Position numbers and translations under genes: made by a program. From Filobasidium wieringae (lineage: Eukaryota; Basidiomycota; Tremellomycetes; Filobasidiales; Filobasidiaceae): a stretch of DNA of 64,000 bases. Below are positions 22,433-34,227 of this stretch, in pieces. Positions within the stretch are counted from its first letter, which is position 1. The number at the start of each line of letters is the position of its first letter. Location: assembly GCA_001600055.1 (NCBI GenBank), contig BCIV01000013.1:620001-684000 (forward strand), in the 5' to 3' direction. Below the pieces are notes generated by a model. It saw only the letters and a program-made list of their open reading frames with translations, ran no database searches and was not told the origin of the DNA.

Positions 22433-23056
22433 TTTGATAAACTGTTCGAGATAGAGGTTGTCAGATCAAAGCTACAAGATGTTCTCAGTTAATCAACAAG
22501 GACTTACCTAAAAGACCTAAAGAATTGAGGTTGAAGTAGGACCGGTGAATTGACTTTCTAAATGCTCGATGCGGGTGTGCTCCTTACTGATAAGAAGGGG
22601 CAGCCGTAAAGAGGGTAGGTGGTAGTCGATGAAATGAACGATTGACGGGGGAACAGAGCAAGCTCAGCGAGCAGGATATGAAATCGAGGACTTGTCGTTT
22701 TCGCCAGAGCGAGTGAAAGTGACGGACATCGAAATCGTGCTTGAAAGAAGCTAGTAGATGTCCGCTGCATCGAGCCTGACCAGCAGCTTGGATCGGCGAT
22801 AGCTCCGAACGGCGACGCGTACCTTGTGCTGTCCTCGAAAACGCTTGGTTCGCTCGAGCCAACCAGAAGCGCAACGAAGTTCCAGTTCTCACTCTCGCAG
22901 AGTCTGCCTCGCAACCTCCTCGCAAGCGCATCCCAGCCAGCTCTCGAATTCGCACCTCGTGTTGACCTGATACGAACGGTTTGACGACCCCCGTGCTGGT
23001 TCCTACTCTCCGTCTACCCACCCTTCACCTCGACAAACATCGTAGATTCTGTAGAG
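22433..23056. promoter_or_regulatory. Shared divergent promoter of two ribosomal-protein genes
   Basis: About 624 bases separate the start codons of RPS22 (-) and RPL31 (+). The arrangement allows one regulatory region to drive both subunits' proteins. GCTTACCTAAAAGACC-like sequence near 22500-22520 suggests a leader intron donor for RPS22, read on the minus strand. No known ribosomal-protein box was identified with confidence. Confidence 0.55.
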
Positions 23057-24043
23057 ATGGTGAGTTTGCACATCCAAAATTGAGAACGGCCTTAGGGGAG
23101 ACGCTGATGGTTTTTCTTCTGTCAATTAGGCTCGTACCGACAAGAAGGTTAGTTGGAATATGTTAAGGATTGGGATTGAGATGGAACAGGAAGATTGGGA
23201 GATTTGAGGGAGATGGCATTGGTTACTGGCAACAAGAAGATTGAGAGGGAGGAAACACCGATTGAACGAGAACCTTCAGAAGATGCGATTGGATCACAGC
23301 CGAAATGAACACCTACTGCAACTCTGAGTTGGAAGCAACATGAAGACAAAACAGAATGTCAAGCAGAATCGTCGCCAACATCATCCAATCGCAATCGCTC
23401 GTCAAAAGAATCGAAATAGCAGTACTACGAGAAGATCTTGCCGAACAATCAACGTCATCCCCTTCAAATCCTCCTTTTCGCCTGCTCTATCTCGGCAGAT
23501 CTAGCATTGAAATGCGGAGAGGCTGACTCGTCTTAATTACAGACCCAGAAGACCAGGTCCGCCCTGAACGACGTCGTTACCAGGGAGTACACTGTCCACC
23601 TCCACAAGAGGGTCCACGGTGCCTCTTTCAAGAAGAGTGAGCCGCAGAACATATTATCGGACAACTCATCTCTGTTTCTAACCACTGTTTCCTTCACCAA
23701 CAGGGGCTCCCAAGGCTGTCAAGTCCATTGTTGAGTTCGCTCAGAAGTCCATGGGTGTCAAGGATGTCCGAGTCACCCCAGGCTTGAACCAGGCCATCTG
23801 GGCCCGAGGTGTTCGATCCCCCCCTCACAGGATCAGGGTCAGGTTGGAGAGGAAGCGAAACGACGACGAGGGTGCCAAGGAGAAGCTTTACGTCTTGGCT
23901 CACCACGTCGAGGGAATCTCCAGCTTCAAGGTGCGTTTGGTAGATCTTGTCATCTCATCCAGGAGCACCAGTATTGACATGATGTGTCCTTTCCGCAATT
24001 ACAGGGACTCGAGACCACCGTCATCGAGGCCGATGAGGAATAA
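23057..24043 (+). CDS. RPL31: 60S ribosomal protein eL31
   Basis: This is a large-subunit protein near the peptide exit tunnel. The coding part of exon 1 is only the ATG (23057-23059), followed at once by GTGAGT. Exon 2 is an 18-nt exon (23130-23147) encoding ARTDKK. Exon 3 starts at 23543 with [17 protein letters not shown]. Later exons give [34 protein letters not shown] and a final [12 protein letters not shown]. Each junction keeps phase, and the protein (about 123 residues) has normal length. The 395-base intron 2 (23148-23542) is unusually long for this window; I looked for a hosted snoRNA and found none I would defend. Confidence 0.95.
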
Positions 24044-25835
24044 ACAACTCTCCCCACTTTGTTCCTTTTCCCATGATCCTTCCTACCCAACCACCATCCC
24101 GCTTGCGTCGTGTCTGTAATATTCGGTCAAAAATGTCGGGATTACAATGTGACAGCTTGCTTCCTTTGATACCGTTCTCAACGTCCGATCTGCGTGATGG
24201 GAGAAATTGAAGAGAGTGGACCCCGAGGCGTTGCGATGCCGATGCTGCGTAATGTTGAGACAATCGGATCTTTCCCGACTGGTGTGACTTCTGCTGTGCA
24301 ATACGTGTGACACTCCTGCCTGCGCGTCGTTACAAGAGCGATTCCTTGCCCTGCTTGTCTGATGTCCTTTTGTACTGACCCACAACGCTTTGATTATCGC
24401 TCGGCTATGCAGCCTTAGTCATTTGCATTGTGATCATGTGCGATCCAACAAATCTGGTGTGTTGGTTGACGAGGGCCCAAAAAGGTGGCAAGCCAGCGAC
24501 GGCTCGTTCTACCAAGACGGTTCCTATCTTATGCACCTCGTCCAGGTGCAGAGTCCTCTCCGCGCTCAACGCAGTTCGCGTGGTTTGTTATTCAGTCGAT
24601 TCGGGGACCTGGATTGATTGTGTTAGAGTTCACGGAATATCCTAAGCATGACCGATACCGCTCTACCTTCATTGCAAGAGTGATCCAGACAGAAGTACCT
24701 CGCAGATCAGGTATCAAACATGGCCAGTGATCGAGATTTGCCACCATTCGTCTCCTATCTCATAACGACCACTATATCACGCTCTAATGCACCTCAGGCG
24801 AGCATCTATCCACGTCGACGTTGTCCAGCTCAAACATTCTCTGTTAGCCTTAGATAATGCGCGGGAAAATAGAACAGTCTTCCTTGTTGGTTATCCGCTA
24901 GATGCGTGATGCCACATGTTCAAGCTCGTGTCCATACGTGAAACATCCTTTGGGCGTCAGGCCGAAGCTTGATGATGGGTTAGCGGACACTGTTGATATT
25001 TTCGAGCAAGGCGATAACATGACTCCATGTACCTTGATGAATCATCTATTCCTGTCCATTCTTGCGTAAATAGATCCAAAACCTCGAGCAGAACGTCGGT
25101 CGCCTCCAGGAATGTCCATTTACAAATCAGGAAGACCATCTAAATCTCCTTGCGCGCTATTTCCGAAGATCAGGGTTGATACCACGCTCATGTCCCACGT
25201 ACGCTGTGCATAGGGGGTTGTCGGTTGCAGTATCAATAGAATTTACACACATCCTCCGACATGCGGCCTGTTACCTGTCAGCATGTCAGGAGATTCTACC
25301 GGGTGAAACCTCGCTGATGTATTTCGCATTCTAGTGAAGGCTACCTTGGCCCCTTCAATGGCGATATCTGGTCGAGCTGTCCACTTGTGTATGATGTTAA
25401 CGAGCACGAGTGATTTCCTCCAAGGGCAACGCAACGCCGCTAATTTTCTAGTCTAATCCACTTCGCTACCATCCCTGATGCACTGGAGGTAGAGAACGCA
25501 TCGAAAGTAGACCCAGCCAATGGCGCGTATTCTCTCCGGATCCTCACCCTCATGCGTACCCATACATCGATACGTCACGATCTTGTCGAGGGGTCTACAC
25601 ATCGACTTGTGTTTGATGCTTGCACGTACTTGCATTTGGCATTGAGGTGGGCAACCGGAGCGATGCTCAATTTAGTGAAATTGGTGATCACGACATTGAT
25701 ACGCGTCACAGCGACAAGAAGATCAGTCGACCAAGCTGAAACGTGCACCAATCTTCAAGCCTATACGTCGTATATGTACGTGGGCGAGCCAAAAAGGCCA
25801 GCCATGGGCAAAATCTTGCAATGTCAAAAAGACTA
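24044..25835. other. Gene-poor region between RPL31 and the tRNA
   Basis: About 1.8 kb with only short, unrelated open frames on both strands. No exon pair could be linked into a known family, and no tandem repeat or transposon terminal repeat was seen. Confidence 0.4.
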
Positions 25836-25913
25836 CTCTCTGTCTGGGAATCGAACCCAGCGCGGCCGCGAGTTGTTTGACAAGCGGCAATGTTACCAAT
25901 ACACCAACAAAGA
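25836..25913 (-). tRNA. tRNA-Asp(GUC) with a 7-nt intron
   Basis: Read on the minus strand, the sequence folds as a tRNA. The 7-bp acceptor stem is TCTTTGT with ACAGAGA, with discriminator G, the base expected for Asp. The D arm is GTGT/ACAT with GG in the loop. The anticodon stem is GCCGC/GCGGC, and the T arm is CTGGG-TTCGATT-CCCAG. The space between the anticodon-stem halves is 14 nt. Placing an intron of 7 nt (AACAACT) at the usual position after base 37 leaves the loop TTGTCAC with anticodon GTC, matching eukaryotic tRNA-Asp. A TTTTT run follows within about ten bases downstream, fitting Pol III termination. A different anticodon would need a non-canonical intron site. Confidence 0.9.
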
Positions 25914-28900
25914 TTGGTATGCTGAAGTTTGATGTGATACAATAGGAAGAACACTTTGCGCTCTTCTTGTCACGGTTCTTCCCACCTTTCACAGCGCTTC
26001 CAACGATTCAAATCAAGCCAACTCCTTTGTAGTATTTTGGCAGGTAGCACCCAAGCTGCTCGAACGAGAGATGACCGATGCCTGCAATGGGACTGGTGTC
26101 GCCTCGGTAGACGAACACGGAAGGCGTGGAACGATGGAATCGGTACATCAATTCGACAAAACGCCACCTTCTATAGGATCTTCAAATAATTCCCCTAAAG
26201 ATGCCGGTCAGATGATACTCGGACACGTGTACAAGGATATAACTGCCGTCTTCTATATGCCTGGCGGATATTGATTGTTTTGACTGCCAGAGTACATAAT
26301 CGTGTACGACGGTTGAGACTTACAAGCTCAAAGGAATCACGCAAACACAAATGACTCACGGAGAAGCTCTTTTTCTCCTGACATGTCAAATCCACCTGTA
26401 AACCTGGTTGATAAGATCGATTCAGTCGTACAGCAGATATACTTGTTGGTCGATCTAGCGAACGAGGTTACTGCTTGATCTGCCTGGTCGTGCGCAGGGG
26501 CGTGGGCAGTATGACCTAGCACCGGTCCGACCAACGCCCTCAACCTACAAATCAAGACCCTAGGCCATCATCGCTGACGACCTAGCGGGACCATCCCGAA
26601 TATATCGATGAACAGCGATAAAACGTCAGCGATATCAGAAGCCGGGTAACCTCGACGTGATCCCGCAAGGATCATGACGCTAGAATGACTTCAGATGCAC
26701 ACCACGGGGACCGTATCGATGCTTCCTTCTAGACCATGATCGTATATGGTGAAACCAAACCACTCGATCGATTGGTCGTTCGTAGCAAAGTACGAGTCTC
26801 AGCGATCCCGAATCGAAACAAGGGATCAAATTGTCCTCTTTCTCCTTTTGCGTCTCACACTCCTCGCCCAGAAGCTCCCGTTGAGCGCGTCGCAAGGCGC
26901 GGTAATTCGTCAGAGGCGTACGGGGAGGCTTGTTGGGCTGGTCAGTCACTTTTCCGGTATTCTAGTTGCAGGAATCGGCAGGTTTTTCATGGAAGAAGGA
27001 TACTAGGTAGGTGAGTGGCGCTCTGTGAACGAGCATGTGGTTTTGTTGTCTGACATGTGTCTGGGAAGAGGTCGTGATCGAGCAAGTGCGGTTTCGGAGA
27101 ATGAAACGTCGATTGTGAACAGATCCGCTCTCCCGCGACTTGTCTTTCTTCCCACGAGGGACTCGTATGGAGAAACGTATCTTCCAAGCAAATCGAACTG
27201 ACGAAAATCTTCACGATGGATGCCTAGCCGGTAATGAAACGATTCCAGTACAGCCTATCATCCCGTTCGTTTCCTCGGTGAATAAACAGTGACAACAAGG
27301 TTGTCGTTGGACAAGGTTTCCATCTTCCTCCGGAACTCTGGGACGATATCTCTGAACTGAAATCGTCAACAAGCAAGCGAACGCAGCAGAGTTCAAGCCC
27401 AGATCAGCCGTATATCAGCCAAAAGCAAAAAAGCTTCTCAGTCTCAAACCTTGTTACACGCGCCCCCATGCTCTGGGGGCTTGAGAGGAGGGATAAGAAT
27501 AGATACCGAAAGAAATGGATCTCGCGTGATTTTCGAGCCGGTTTGCTCACGTTGCTCGCGTGGTCTGACTGAATCCGGTCGAAAGTCACCTCCCCGGTCG
27601 AAGCTTGGTGGGAGAACGGACGTTTCAATTCGGTCTCGAGTGAAGCCTATGATACCTCTACCCCGAGGCTGAAAGACAGATGCTCACCACCCCCTGATCC
27701 AACTGCAGGCTTGAAGTCTGGGTGTAGGGATGTACGTGGGTTGGGGTTCGCTAGGACGCAATGGGTCGGGAGTGAACGGTCGATTCGATGTCTTCTAGAG
27801 TATATAGAGGTTGGGATGTATTTCGTTCGGACGTTGTTTCAATCGTGAATGTCACCTCGTTCTTTGTCAAGAAAACTTCCAAGCGTTCGACTCTCTCTCT
27901 CTCTTGCACTCATTGCGCTCAAGCCTCACCAAGACTTTCGACCGACTTGTTCTGCTACCGACTCGACAACCTCGAACAAACAGTTGTCGGAACGATAGAA
28001 TCATCCAGGTAAGCCTCCTTGCCTCCAGACTTCCCGTGATACCATTCACGACTCCCTTGTCAAACGCGAACCATCGACTGATCAAATGACATGTCATCCG
28101 TAGCCAGCTATCCACCAGCTATAATAAGAGCGTTCGGTCGTTCGGCTCAACTCTGTCAATCGCCTAGTCACATTTCTCCTTGTCACCCTTCACCTTTCTC
28201 ATCACCCTTCGCTCAATCGCTCACGGGAATTTACTTCCCTCGACCCAATCGATTCCTCCGAGACAATCCCGTGTAACCGGTACAACCTCCGAGCGTGAAC
28301 CCGCGTATCAGCAATCGATCACGTAAGTCCGGATCTCGCGGAATGATGACGCGCAGGCAGAACCTGACGATCGTTTTGTCCACGTACCTTTTCTCCTTTT
28401 CTCCTGTCCCGCCTGGAACCTGCACCCTGCACGGTCGCTGTCATTACCGCGCGCGCTCTCCCTCTCTCCTCCTCGCTCCTTCCCCGGGCCCGTTCGCGCG
28501 CGTCTTGGAATGTCTTTGTCTCGGTCAACCTCGACGTTCGTTCGCTCCTTTCCCATCATCATCACCCACGACTCGATCGTTACGATGTGAATCACTTTTT
28601 GGCCGACATCGCGTCTCGTCCCTCGTCACTCGACCACTCACACCTTTCTACAAATATTCTCTGGTCTCTTCCTCGTCGTCTCCTGGCCTGGACTCTGACT
28701 CTACGGACCTCGCAACGCGTACCCCTTTCGGTTCCTTTTACATTGTTCTATTCGCTTTCGCTATAAAGTTGGCTTGGCTGGCGCAAACGCATAGAAGCAT
28801 TTTACATACCGAGCGAGAGCGCAAATCCAGGGGCCGAGCCGGAACCTTGTCTCACCTGGAAGATTCATTCCAGGTCTAAAAGGAAGCTTTCGACGACAGA

Positions 28901-29405
28901 GCATCACTCGGCACCCGAGCAGAGCAGCGCAGAGCGAGGATCTGGCAGCAATCACGGATTTGAGACAAAGACAAAACACACAAAGAGGATCAACCGCCCT
29001 TTTGATCACCGGCCTCTTACTTAGTTCCAAGGGCAACCGACTCGTTTTATAGCTCGACAGTCGTTCTAGCGGCAGCGCGTCGACTCTGGAAAGGAACGCT
29101 GAGCGGAGTACTTAGAGTTGGTGAGTGGTCACCCACATCGTCAATCATCCACTCGACAGGAAGCTCACCTCAGTACTTACAGCTCTCTCACACACAACAC
29201 ACATTCTTATACCGCACACCCTCCATCCTCATCCTCGACCACCACCTCCACCTCCTCTCCATTCTTCCTCTCCTCTCGTCCTAGTCCTCGGTCAATTCAA
29301 ACCTCAACCCTCTCCACCACCTCCTCTTCTCAAGTCAGTCGCTCCCCCCCGTCTACGCGCGTGATCGATCGCCTTTTACTCACAAACGTGCTCGACCTCT
29401 TAGAT
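25914..29405. other. Gene-poor region and probable long leader of the next gene
   Basis: About 3.5 kb without a recognisable protein gene. From about 27780 it becomes pyrimidine-rich (a TCTCTCTCTC run near 27893-27904). It contains donor- and acceptor-like pairs, including TTG|GTGAGT at 29121 and TCTCAAG near 29334, just before the next coding exon. This suggests a spliced 5' leader with several upstream ATGs (for example 28084 and 28344). The remainder (25914-27780) shows nothing I can name. Confidence 0.4.
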
Positions 29406-31217
29406 ATGCTTCTCCGTCTTCTTCCAGCTCCTCAACCTAGGCAGGTAGCTCCTCCTACCATCCTCTTCACTCTACCTCTCGCGACCGCTCCTTATACGTG
29501 AGTACCCAGGACCGTCATTCCGCGTAGATAAGACCTCGGAACTAAATCTCATCCTCGATATCTGATCAGCGCGAAAGGTCTTCCTCTCCCTCCCAACCTC
29601 TTGGCTCACCGAAACGCATGCGCAAAGGAACAGGTCGACTGCCCCAACGCTCTGTTCGGGGACAAGGCTACTTGGATCGCAGGGATCGTCGACGAGGTCA
29701 CTTTCGCCATCAAGGAAGAGACCATCACCATCCTCTTGATCGACGGGAACCGATTGGTCCTCCCTATCGAACGAGGATGCTTGAAGATGCTCGAGAGGGT
29801 CATGAAGGAGGTCCAGCTCAGTTTCACTGCCAGTCAAAACCCCGCTCCCAAGTCACCTGCGCTCTCTAGCGTCGGGATGTCTAGGTCTGGATCTACCAGC
29901 AGCACTTCCTCTTCCTCCTCCGGAATGAGGTCCCCCTCCGCCTTGCTCTCGGCTTTGCTTTCTCCTATCATGTCCTCATCGTCTTCTTCTTCCTCTTCCA
30001 CCGCTTCTTCTTCCCGCCGACCACCCGCCCCCGCGGCGAACCCGGCTCGAACGCATCGTCGTCAAGCACGATCCCTCTTGGTCGACGCTTACAGGCAATT
30101 CGTCCTCCCTCATCTCAAAGAGACCTTCCCCCCTTCCTTCATCTTGTGGAGCCTCAACAGCGAGGCCGTCACCAAGAGGGAAGAATGGCAAGTCATCCGG
30201 ACCGAGGTGGACGCGATCTTGAGCAAATCGGGATTGGGCAAGGAGAGGGAATCTTCTTACGGTTCTCTTGCGAGGGACGGAAGGGGGTTCCGATCCACCG
30301 CCTCGTTTGATTCTTACGATTCTTCATCCTCCGCTTCCGAGTCGGATTCCACACCACCCTTGACCCCTGCGACTTCGATCTTCAACTCGGAAGGGAGGAG
30401 CTCGTTGTTGACCTGTTCCCCCATCCTCAGTCCTCTCGCTCATCTCTCCACCCTTCCCGCCTGTTCTCTCCTCCCTCTCCCTTATCGAGCCGGATACGCC
30501 TCGGCCGTGTCCACCTTGGCCACGCTCGCCAGCCGTCTCAGCGCGATCACGAAACTCATCACCTCTATCGAAAAGGAATCCAACCGTCGACGATGGTTGG
30601 ACAGCCTGGAGGGATCTAGACAGGTCGAGAAGGCGGGAAGGAGGAGTTGGAGCAACTTGGCTTGGGGTGGTGGATGTATGCAAGGGTTCAATGCCGGATT
30701 GGGTCGACCGGCGAGGGGTAGCTCGTTGAGGCATTCTTTCACTGGGGAAGAGGAATCGGAGAACAAGCTCGTCATCGATCAAGAACGCTCTCTACGTGGA
30801 CGAGCTGTGGACGTGGAGGATGAGGACGATGATGATATCTTCAACTCGAACATCATCGTCCGACCCATCTCTCCCCTGAACCCTTCCAGCATCTTCTCCT
30901 CGAACGCTTGCGATTCGGAAGAGATCATGGAACCCATGATGATCACTCCACCATCCCGACGACGATCCTCCCTGGGGAACGTCGAATCCATCGATTTCCC
31001 TTCTTCCAGCCACTCGACTTCGGACCGAATGACGAACCGTCGTCCGAGTTTGGAAGCGATGGAATTACTCAACAATTACCGGATCGTCAGTGCTTCCAGT
31101 ATGGACGGGGAAGACGAGCAGAACGAGGACGGGTGTGGATTGAGGAATAGTATTCTGGAAATCCCACCTAAATCGGGAGAATCCGGTTTCAGAGTCGGAC
31201 TTTCCATCGTCCGGTGA
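29406..31217 (+). CDS. Ser-rich protein of unknown function
   Basis: Two coding exons (29406-29497 and 29570-31217, intron 72 bases) give about 579 residues. I do not recognise the family. The N-terminal 110 residues look folded: LLRLLPAPQPRQVAPPTILF, then LFGDKATWIAGIVDEVTF and ITILLIDGNRLVLPIERGC. This hydrophobic/charged pattern suggests a small alpha/beta domain. A long Ser-rich linker follows. A second conserved-looking helical block lies near 30480-30650 (YASAVSTLATLASRLSAITK and ESNRRRWLDSLEGSRQ). The C-terminal third is acidic and Ser-rich with RRRSSLGN-like sites. The start is the first ATG after a probable leader intron (about 29121-29334). A regulatory or trafficking role is possible but not supported. 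Confidence 0.65.
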
Positions 31218-31594
31218 TCGAGATGCGACCGTCATCATCCATCATCCATCATACAAAACGACACATCACTTTCCGGGTATACGACCATCATCAGACCGAA
31301 ACATTCTTGGGTTCACGTCTCTTCCATTTTCATCACCACCATCGCAAAGCGCACGCAAAACGACCTTCCCCGTTGTAGAATCAAAAGACCACCGTACCTA
31401 CTTTTCCCTCTTCTTCATCTTGTCATGTAGCCAATATAGATCGATAATCGATAGCTTGATGATGAAATACAATACGATCGTTCGAACGCCCGCGCCCGTC
31501 CACGAGTACCTTATTCTCGATGGACGGTACCTACAAAAACCCTATCCGGCACCTGACCAACAGACCCAACATCCGACCCACACAGTACACGTCC
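31218..31594. other. Convergent intergenic spacer
   Basis: About 377 bases between the ends of the Ser-rich protein gene (+) and CHS7 (-). It contains ATCATCC repeats just after the upstream stop and AT-rich sequence. No gene seen. Confidence 0.4.
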
Positions 31595-33264
31595 CTAATA
31601 CTTATACTCCGTTCCAGCCATGGGCAAATACTCTTCCTGCCCGTACCCCGATTCATCCCATTCCGCCTCGGTAATGGACTAGAGGATTTCCCGTCCGCCG
31701 CCATAAAGATCGAAGCGACAAAGGAAATGGGAGATGGGAAATGAAAAATGAGGAAGATGGAAACGTATCCAACTGAGCTCTACCCTCGTATCTGTCATCT
31801 TTCTGTGAACGAGGAGACTCACGGTCCAGGCGATGAAGAGGAGGAGGACGGAGGCGGTCTCCAACAAGGTATTCAAGAACCCGCTCGTGAGTTTCCCATC
31901 CGATGCCTGAGCGCATTCACAATCGGATCAACGCTGAACCACCTCATCCCCCCCGCCCCAACCCCGGCCAAAACGCACCTTACACAAACCCGCATGGGTC
32001 AGGAAAAGGACCACCTGACTCGACCCGAAGACGACCCAAGCGAGGGCGAACCAGAGGCACGGTCTCCTCTCTCCCAGCCGGAACCGGACTATGAAGAGCA
32101 TGAGGAGGGTGTAGATCGTGCTCGCCCTGTCGGTTCGTCGTTTCGTCGTGCGTCGTTCGGTTGAGGAGAAGGAGACGGCCAGGCCAGGCGGGGGGCGGGG
32201 CGGGGCGGGTCAGTTCAAGGGGAAGGGATCTGAATGAGAGATGATAACCCGGAAGAGGACCTACGTATAAGGCCATAAAACGGTCAGAACCCATAATGCG
32301 ATATTCCTCAATTGCTCCAGTTTGGGTGAATCGGGGCGGAGGGTGAAGAGGGGGGAGATCCCGAACGCTTGATCGAGAGAGAGGTAGGTCGTCAGGCTGA
32401 AGAGGAGGAGGAAGGGGAGGGTCAGTGGGATTAGGGAGGCGAGGGTTCCGTCCCTGTCGATCAATGATCAAAGGGGGTTCGATAAGCGAAAGCCAGAACA
32501 GAGAGAAGAGAGGAGAGGAGGGGACGAACGGGACGATCTGAGTAGCGACTATCCCGTTCCCTATCAAGATCCACATCATCCCTGCGTTCAGGGCGATATG
32601 GATGGAGGACAAGACGACCAACGCCGAGGATCCTTGAGTGAGGACGTTGGCTGTTGTCAAGATCCTTAGCGGGAGTGTTAGGGCGAATAGCTGAGACCCG
32701 GAAAGGCGGGGAGATATGGTGGGATGAGCGAGATGAGAGAGGCAAGGGAAAAGGAGGAGGGGCGGACTGACTATGAAGAAATACCGGGTCTCTACCCTGC
32801 CCACTGCCGCTCTTCTGATGGTCGTGCGGTAGATGATATAGATCATGAATAAGAAACATATTATCGAAGTGATCAATTGCGCTATGAATGCGAGGATGTC
32901 ATCAGTACAGCTATCGCAACTAAAGGACCATCACGAACTGACCTATATCGCCCAGACTACCTTCCACCCCCATCCTTCCTACATCACAATCCACCCCCAC
33001 TCCCGTCCCTGCCCTACCAATGGCTCTAGTGACCACCAAATACTCCCGATTACTATCCCCCGTCACCTCCCCCAACTCCCCTCCATCGGGAAACCCGACG
33101 ACTCGTTCGAACGGGAAGAGAGTCGTCAACGCTGGGGGCTGTGTGACGTCGAGTAGAGCGCGGAAGAAGAGGTTGCATTGGGGGATCAGGGCGTTTGTGG
33201 ATATGGTCGAGTGTTGTGGGGATGAACAGAATGGGGAGAATGAACCGAAAGGTGGTGGTGACAT
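31595..33264 (-). CDS. CHS7: Chitin synthase export chaperone, Chs7 family
   Basis: Chs7 is a multi-pass ER protein needed for folding and ER exit of chitin synthase. At least seven exons chain in frame from the ATG at 33264 (MSPPPFGSFSPFC, ALIPQCNLFFR). They encode membrane segments LITSIICFLFMIYIIY with the family motif AVGRVETRYFF, then NVLTQGSSALVVLSSIHIAL, MMWILIGNGIVATQI, LTLPFLLLFSLTTYLSL, LRNIALWVLTVLWPY, IYTLLMLFIVRFRL and WFALAWVVFGSSQVVLFL. The C-terminal exons read DGKLTSGFLNTLLETASVLLL-like sequence and W(T)SITEAEWDE, matching the family end. The last exon was found by requiring a phase-0 acceptor before SITEAEW; its stop is TAG at 31597-31595. Seven membrane spans agree with Chs7. 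Some exon borders are approximate. Confidence 0.88.
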
Positions 33265-33563
33265 TGCGGGGATGATAAGGTTTAGAAGGTTTAGAAGGAT
33301 GGTTCAAGTGATCCAACGAGGTTCAGTTGTTTCAGAAGAAGAACCTTAAACCAGTGTGGAGCGTAGTGCACAGTGCAGCGCAGAGAGTGCAGCGTGTAGT
33401 CGACAGGAACGTCACAAGTGACAAGTGACAAGTGACAACGTGTAATCACTTCTGTTGTTGTTCAATGATCATCACCAATTCTGAAACACATTCAATCTTC
33501 CTTCCGCGCCGTTCATTCACATTCTACTCGCTACTCGCTACTCGCTACCCGCGTCACTCTCGC
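33265..33563. promoter_or_regulatory. CHS7 promoter with two sets of 7-bp tandem repeats
   Basis: The 299 bases upstream of CHS7 hold three tandem ACAAGTG units (33414-33434) and, separately, three tandem CTACTCG units with a degenerate fourth (33524-33551). This region is also the 3' end of the upstream mannosidase gene. The repeats are seen directly; any regulatory role is inferred from position. Confidence 0.5.
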
Positions 33564-34185
33564 TCACGAAAACCTGGTCGATTGTCCGAACTTGCTAAAC
33601 ACCGTCGGAGTGAATACGGGAAGGATGTGAGCCTGGGAGATGCCGATGAGCAGTTCAGCGTGGTCAGTACACTTCAATTGGGTCGAGTCCAGTCCGCACC
33701 CCCACCCCCGACTCTCACCTCGGTGTTGAACACGTATCGATCGAGCGGGATCGTCTCTTCGTCCGAAAACAACAAGTAAAAGTATTCTGCACGAACCGAG
33801 GATCATCATTAGCCCGCCCTTCCCTTCCCTTCCGTACCGGCCCCACTCACTAAGCGTCTCCGAGATCCAGAACGTCTCCATCTTATCGATCCTCCCCAAC
33901 CTCCCGGGCTCATCCACATGGGTCACACCAGCATACCCCCCTTCCCTCACCCGACAGTGATCCCGAAACGCCTCGAACATCCTCCACCCCTGAGCTCGGT
34001 ACTTTGCTTCCCCCGTCGTTCGGTACGCTAGGAAGAGGGATTCGATCGTCTCGGGCCGTAAGATGTTTCTGCCGTCGATACTAGAAGAGACCGTGCGTCG
34101 TGCGTCGTGCGTTCGTTCGTCGGTCAGTCAACTCGCTCTTCAGCTCCTCTTACATCCCCCCCCCCCCCCCCCCCCCCCCCCCCCG

Positions 34186-34227
<42 letters not shown>

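Noticed and set aside
26350..26360. A second TGACTCA (Gcn4-like) near 26352.
   Set aside because: It lies in the gene-poor region and is not just upstream of any recognised start codon.
29360..29385. CGCCTTTTACT, identical to the conserved loop of U5 snRNA.
   Set aside because: The flanks cannot pair into the U5 stem, there is no Sm site downstream, and the site lies in the leader of a protein gene. Chance match.
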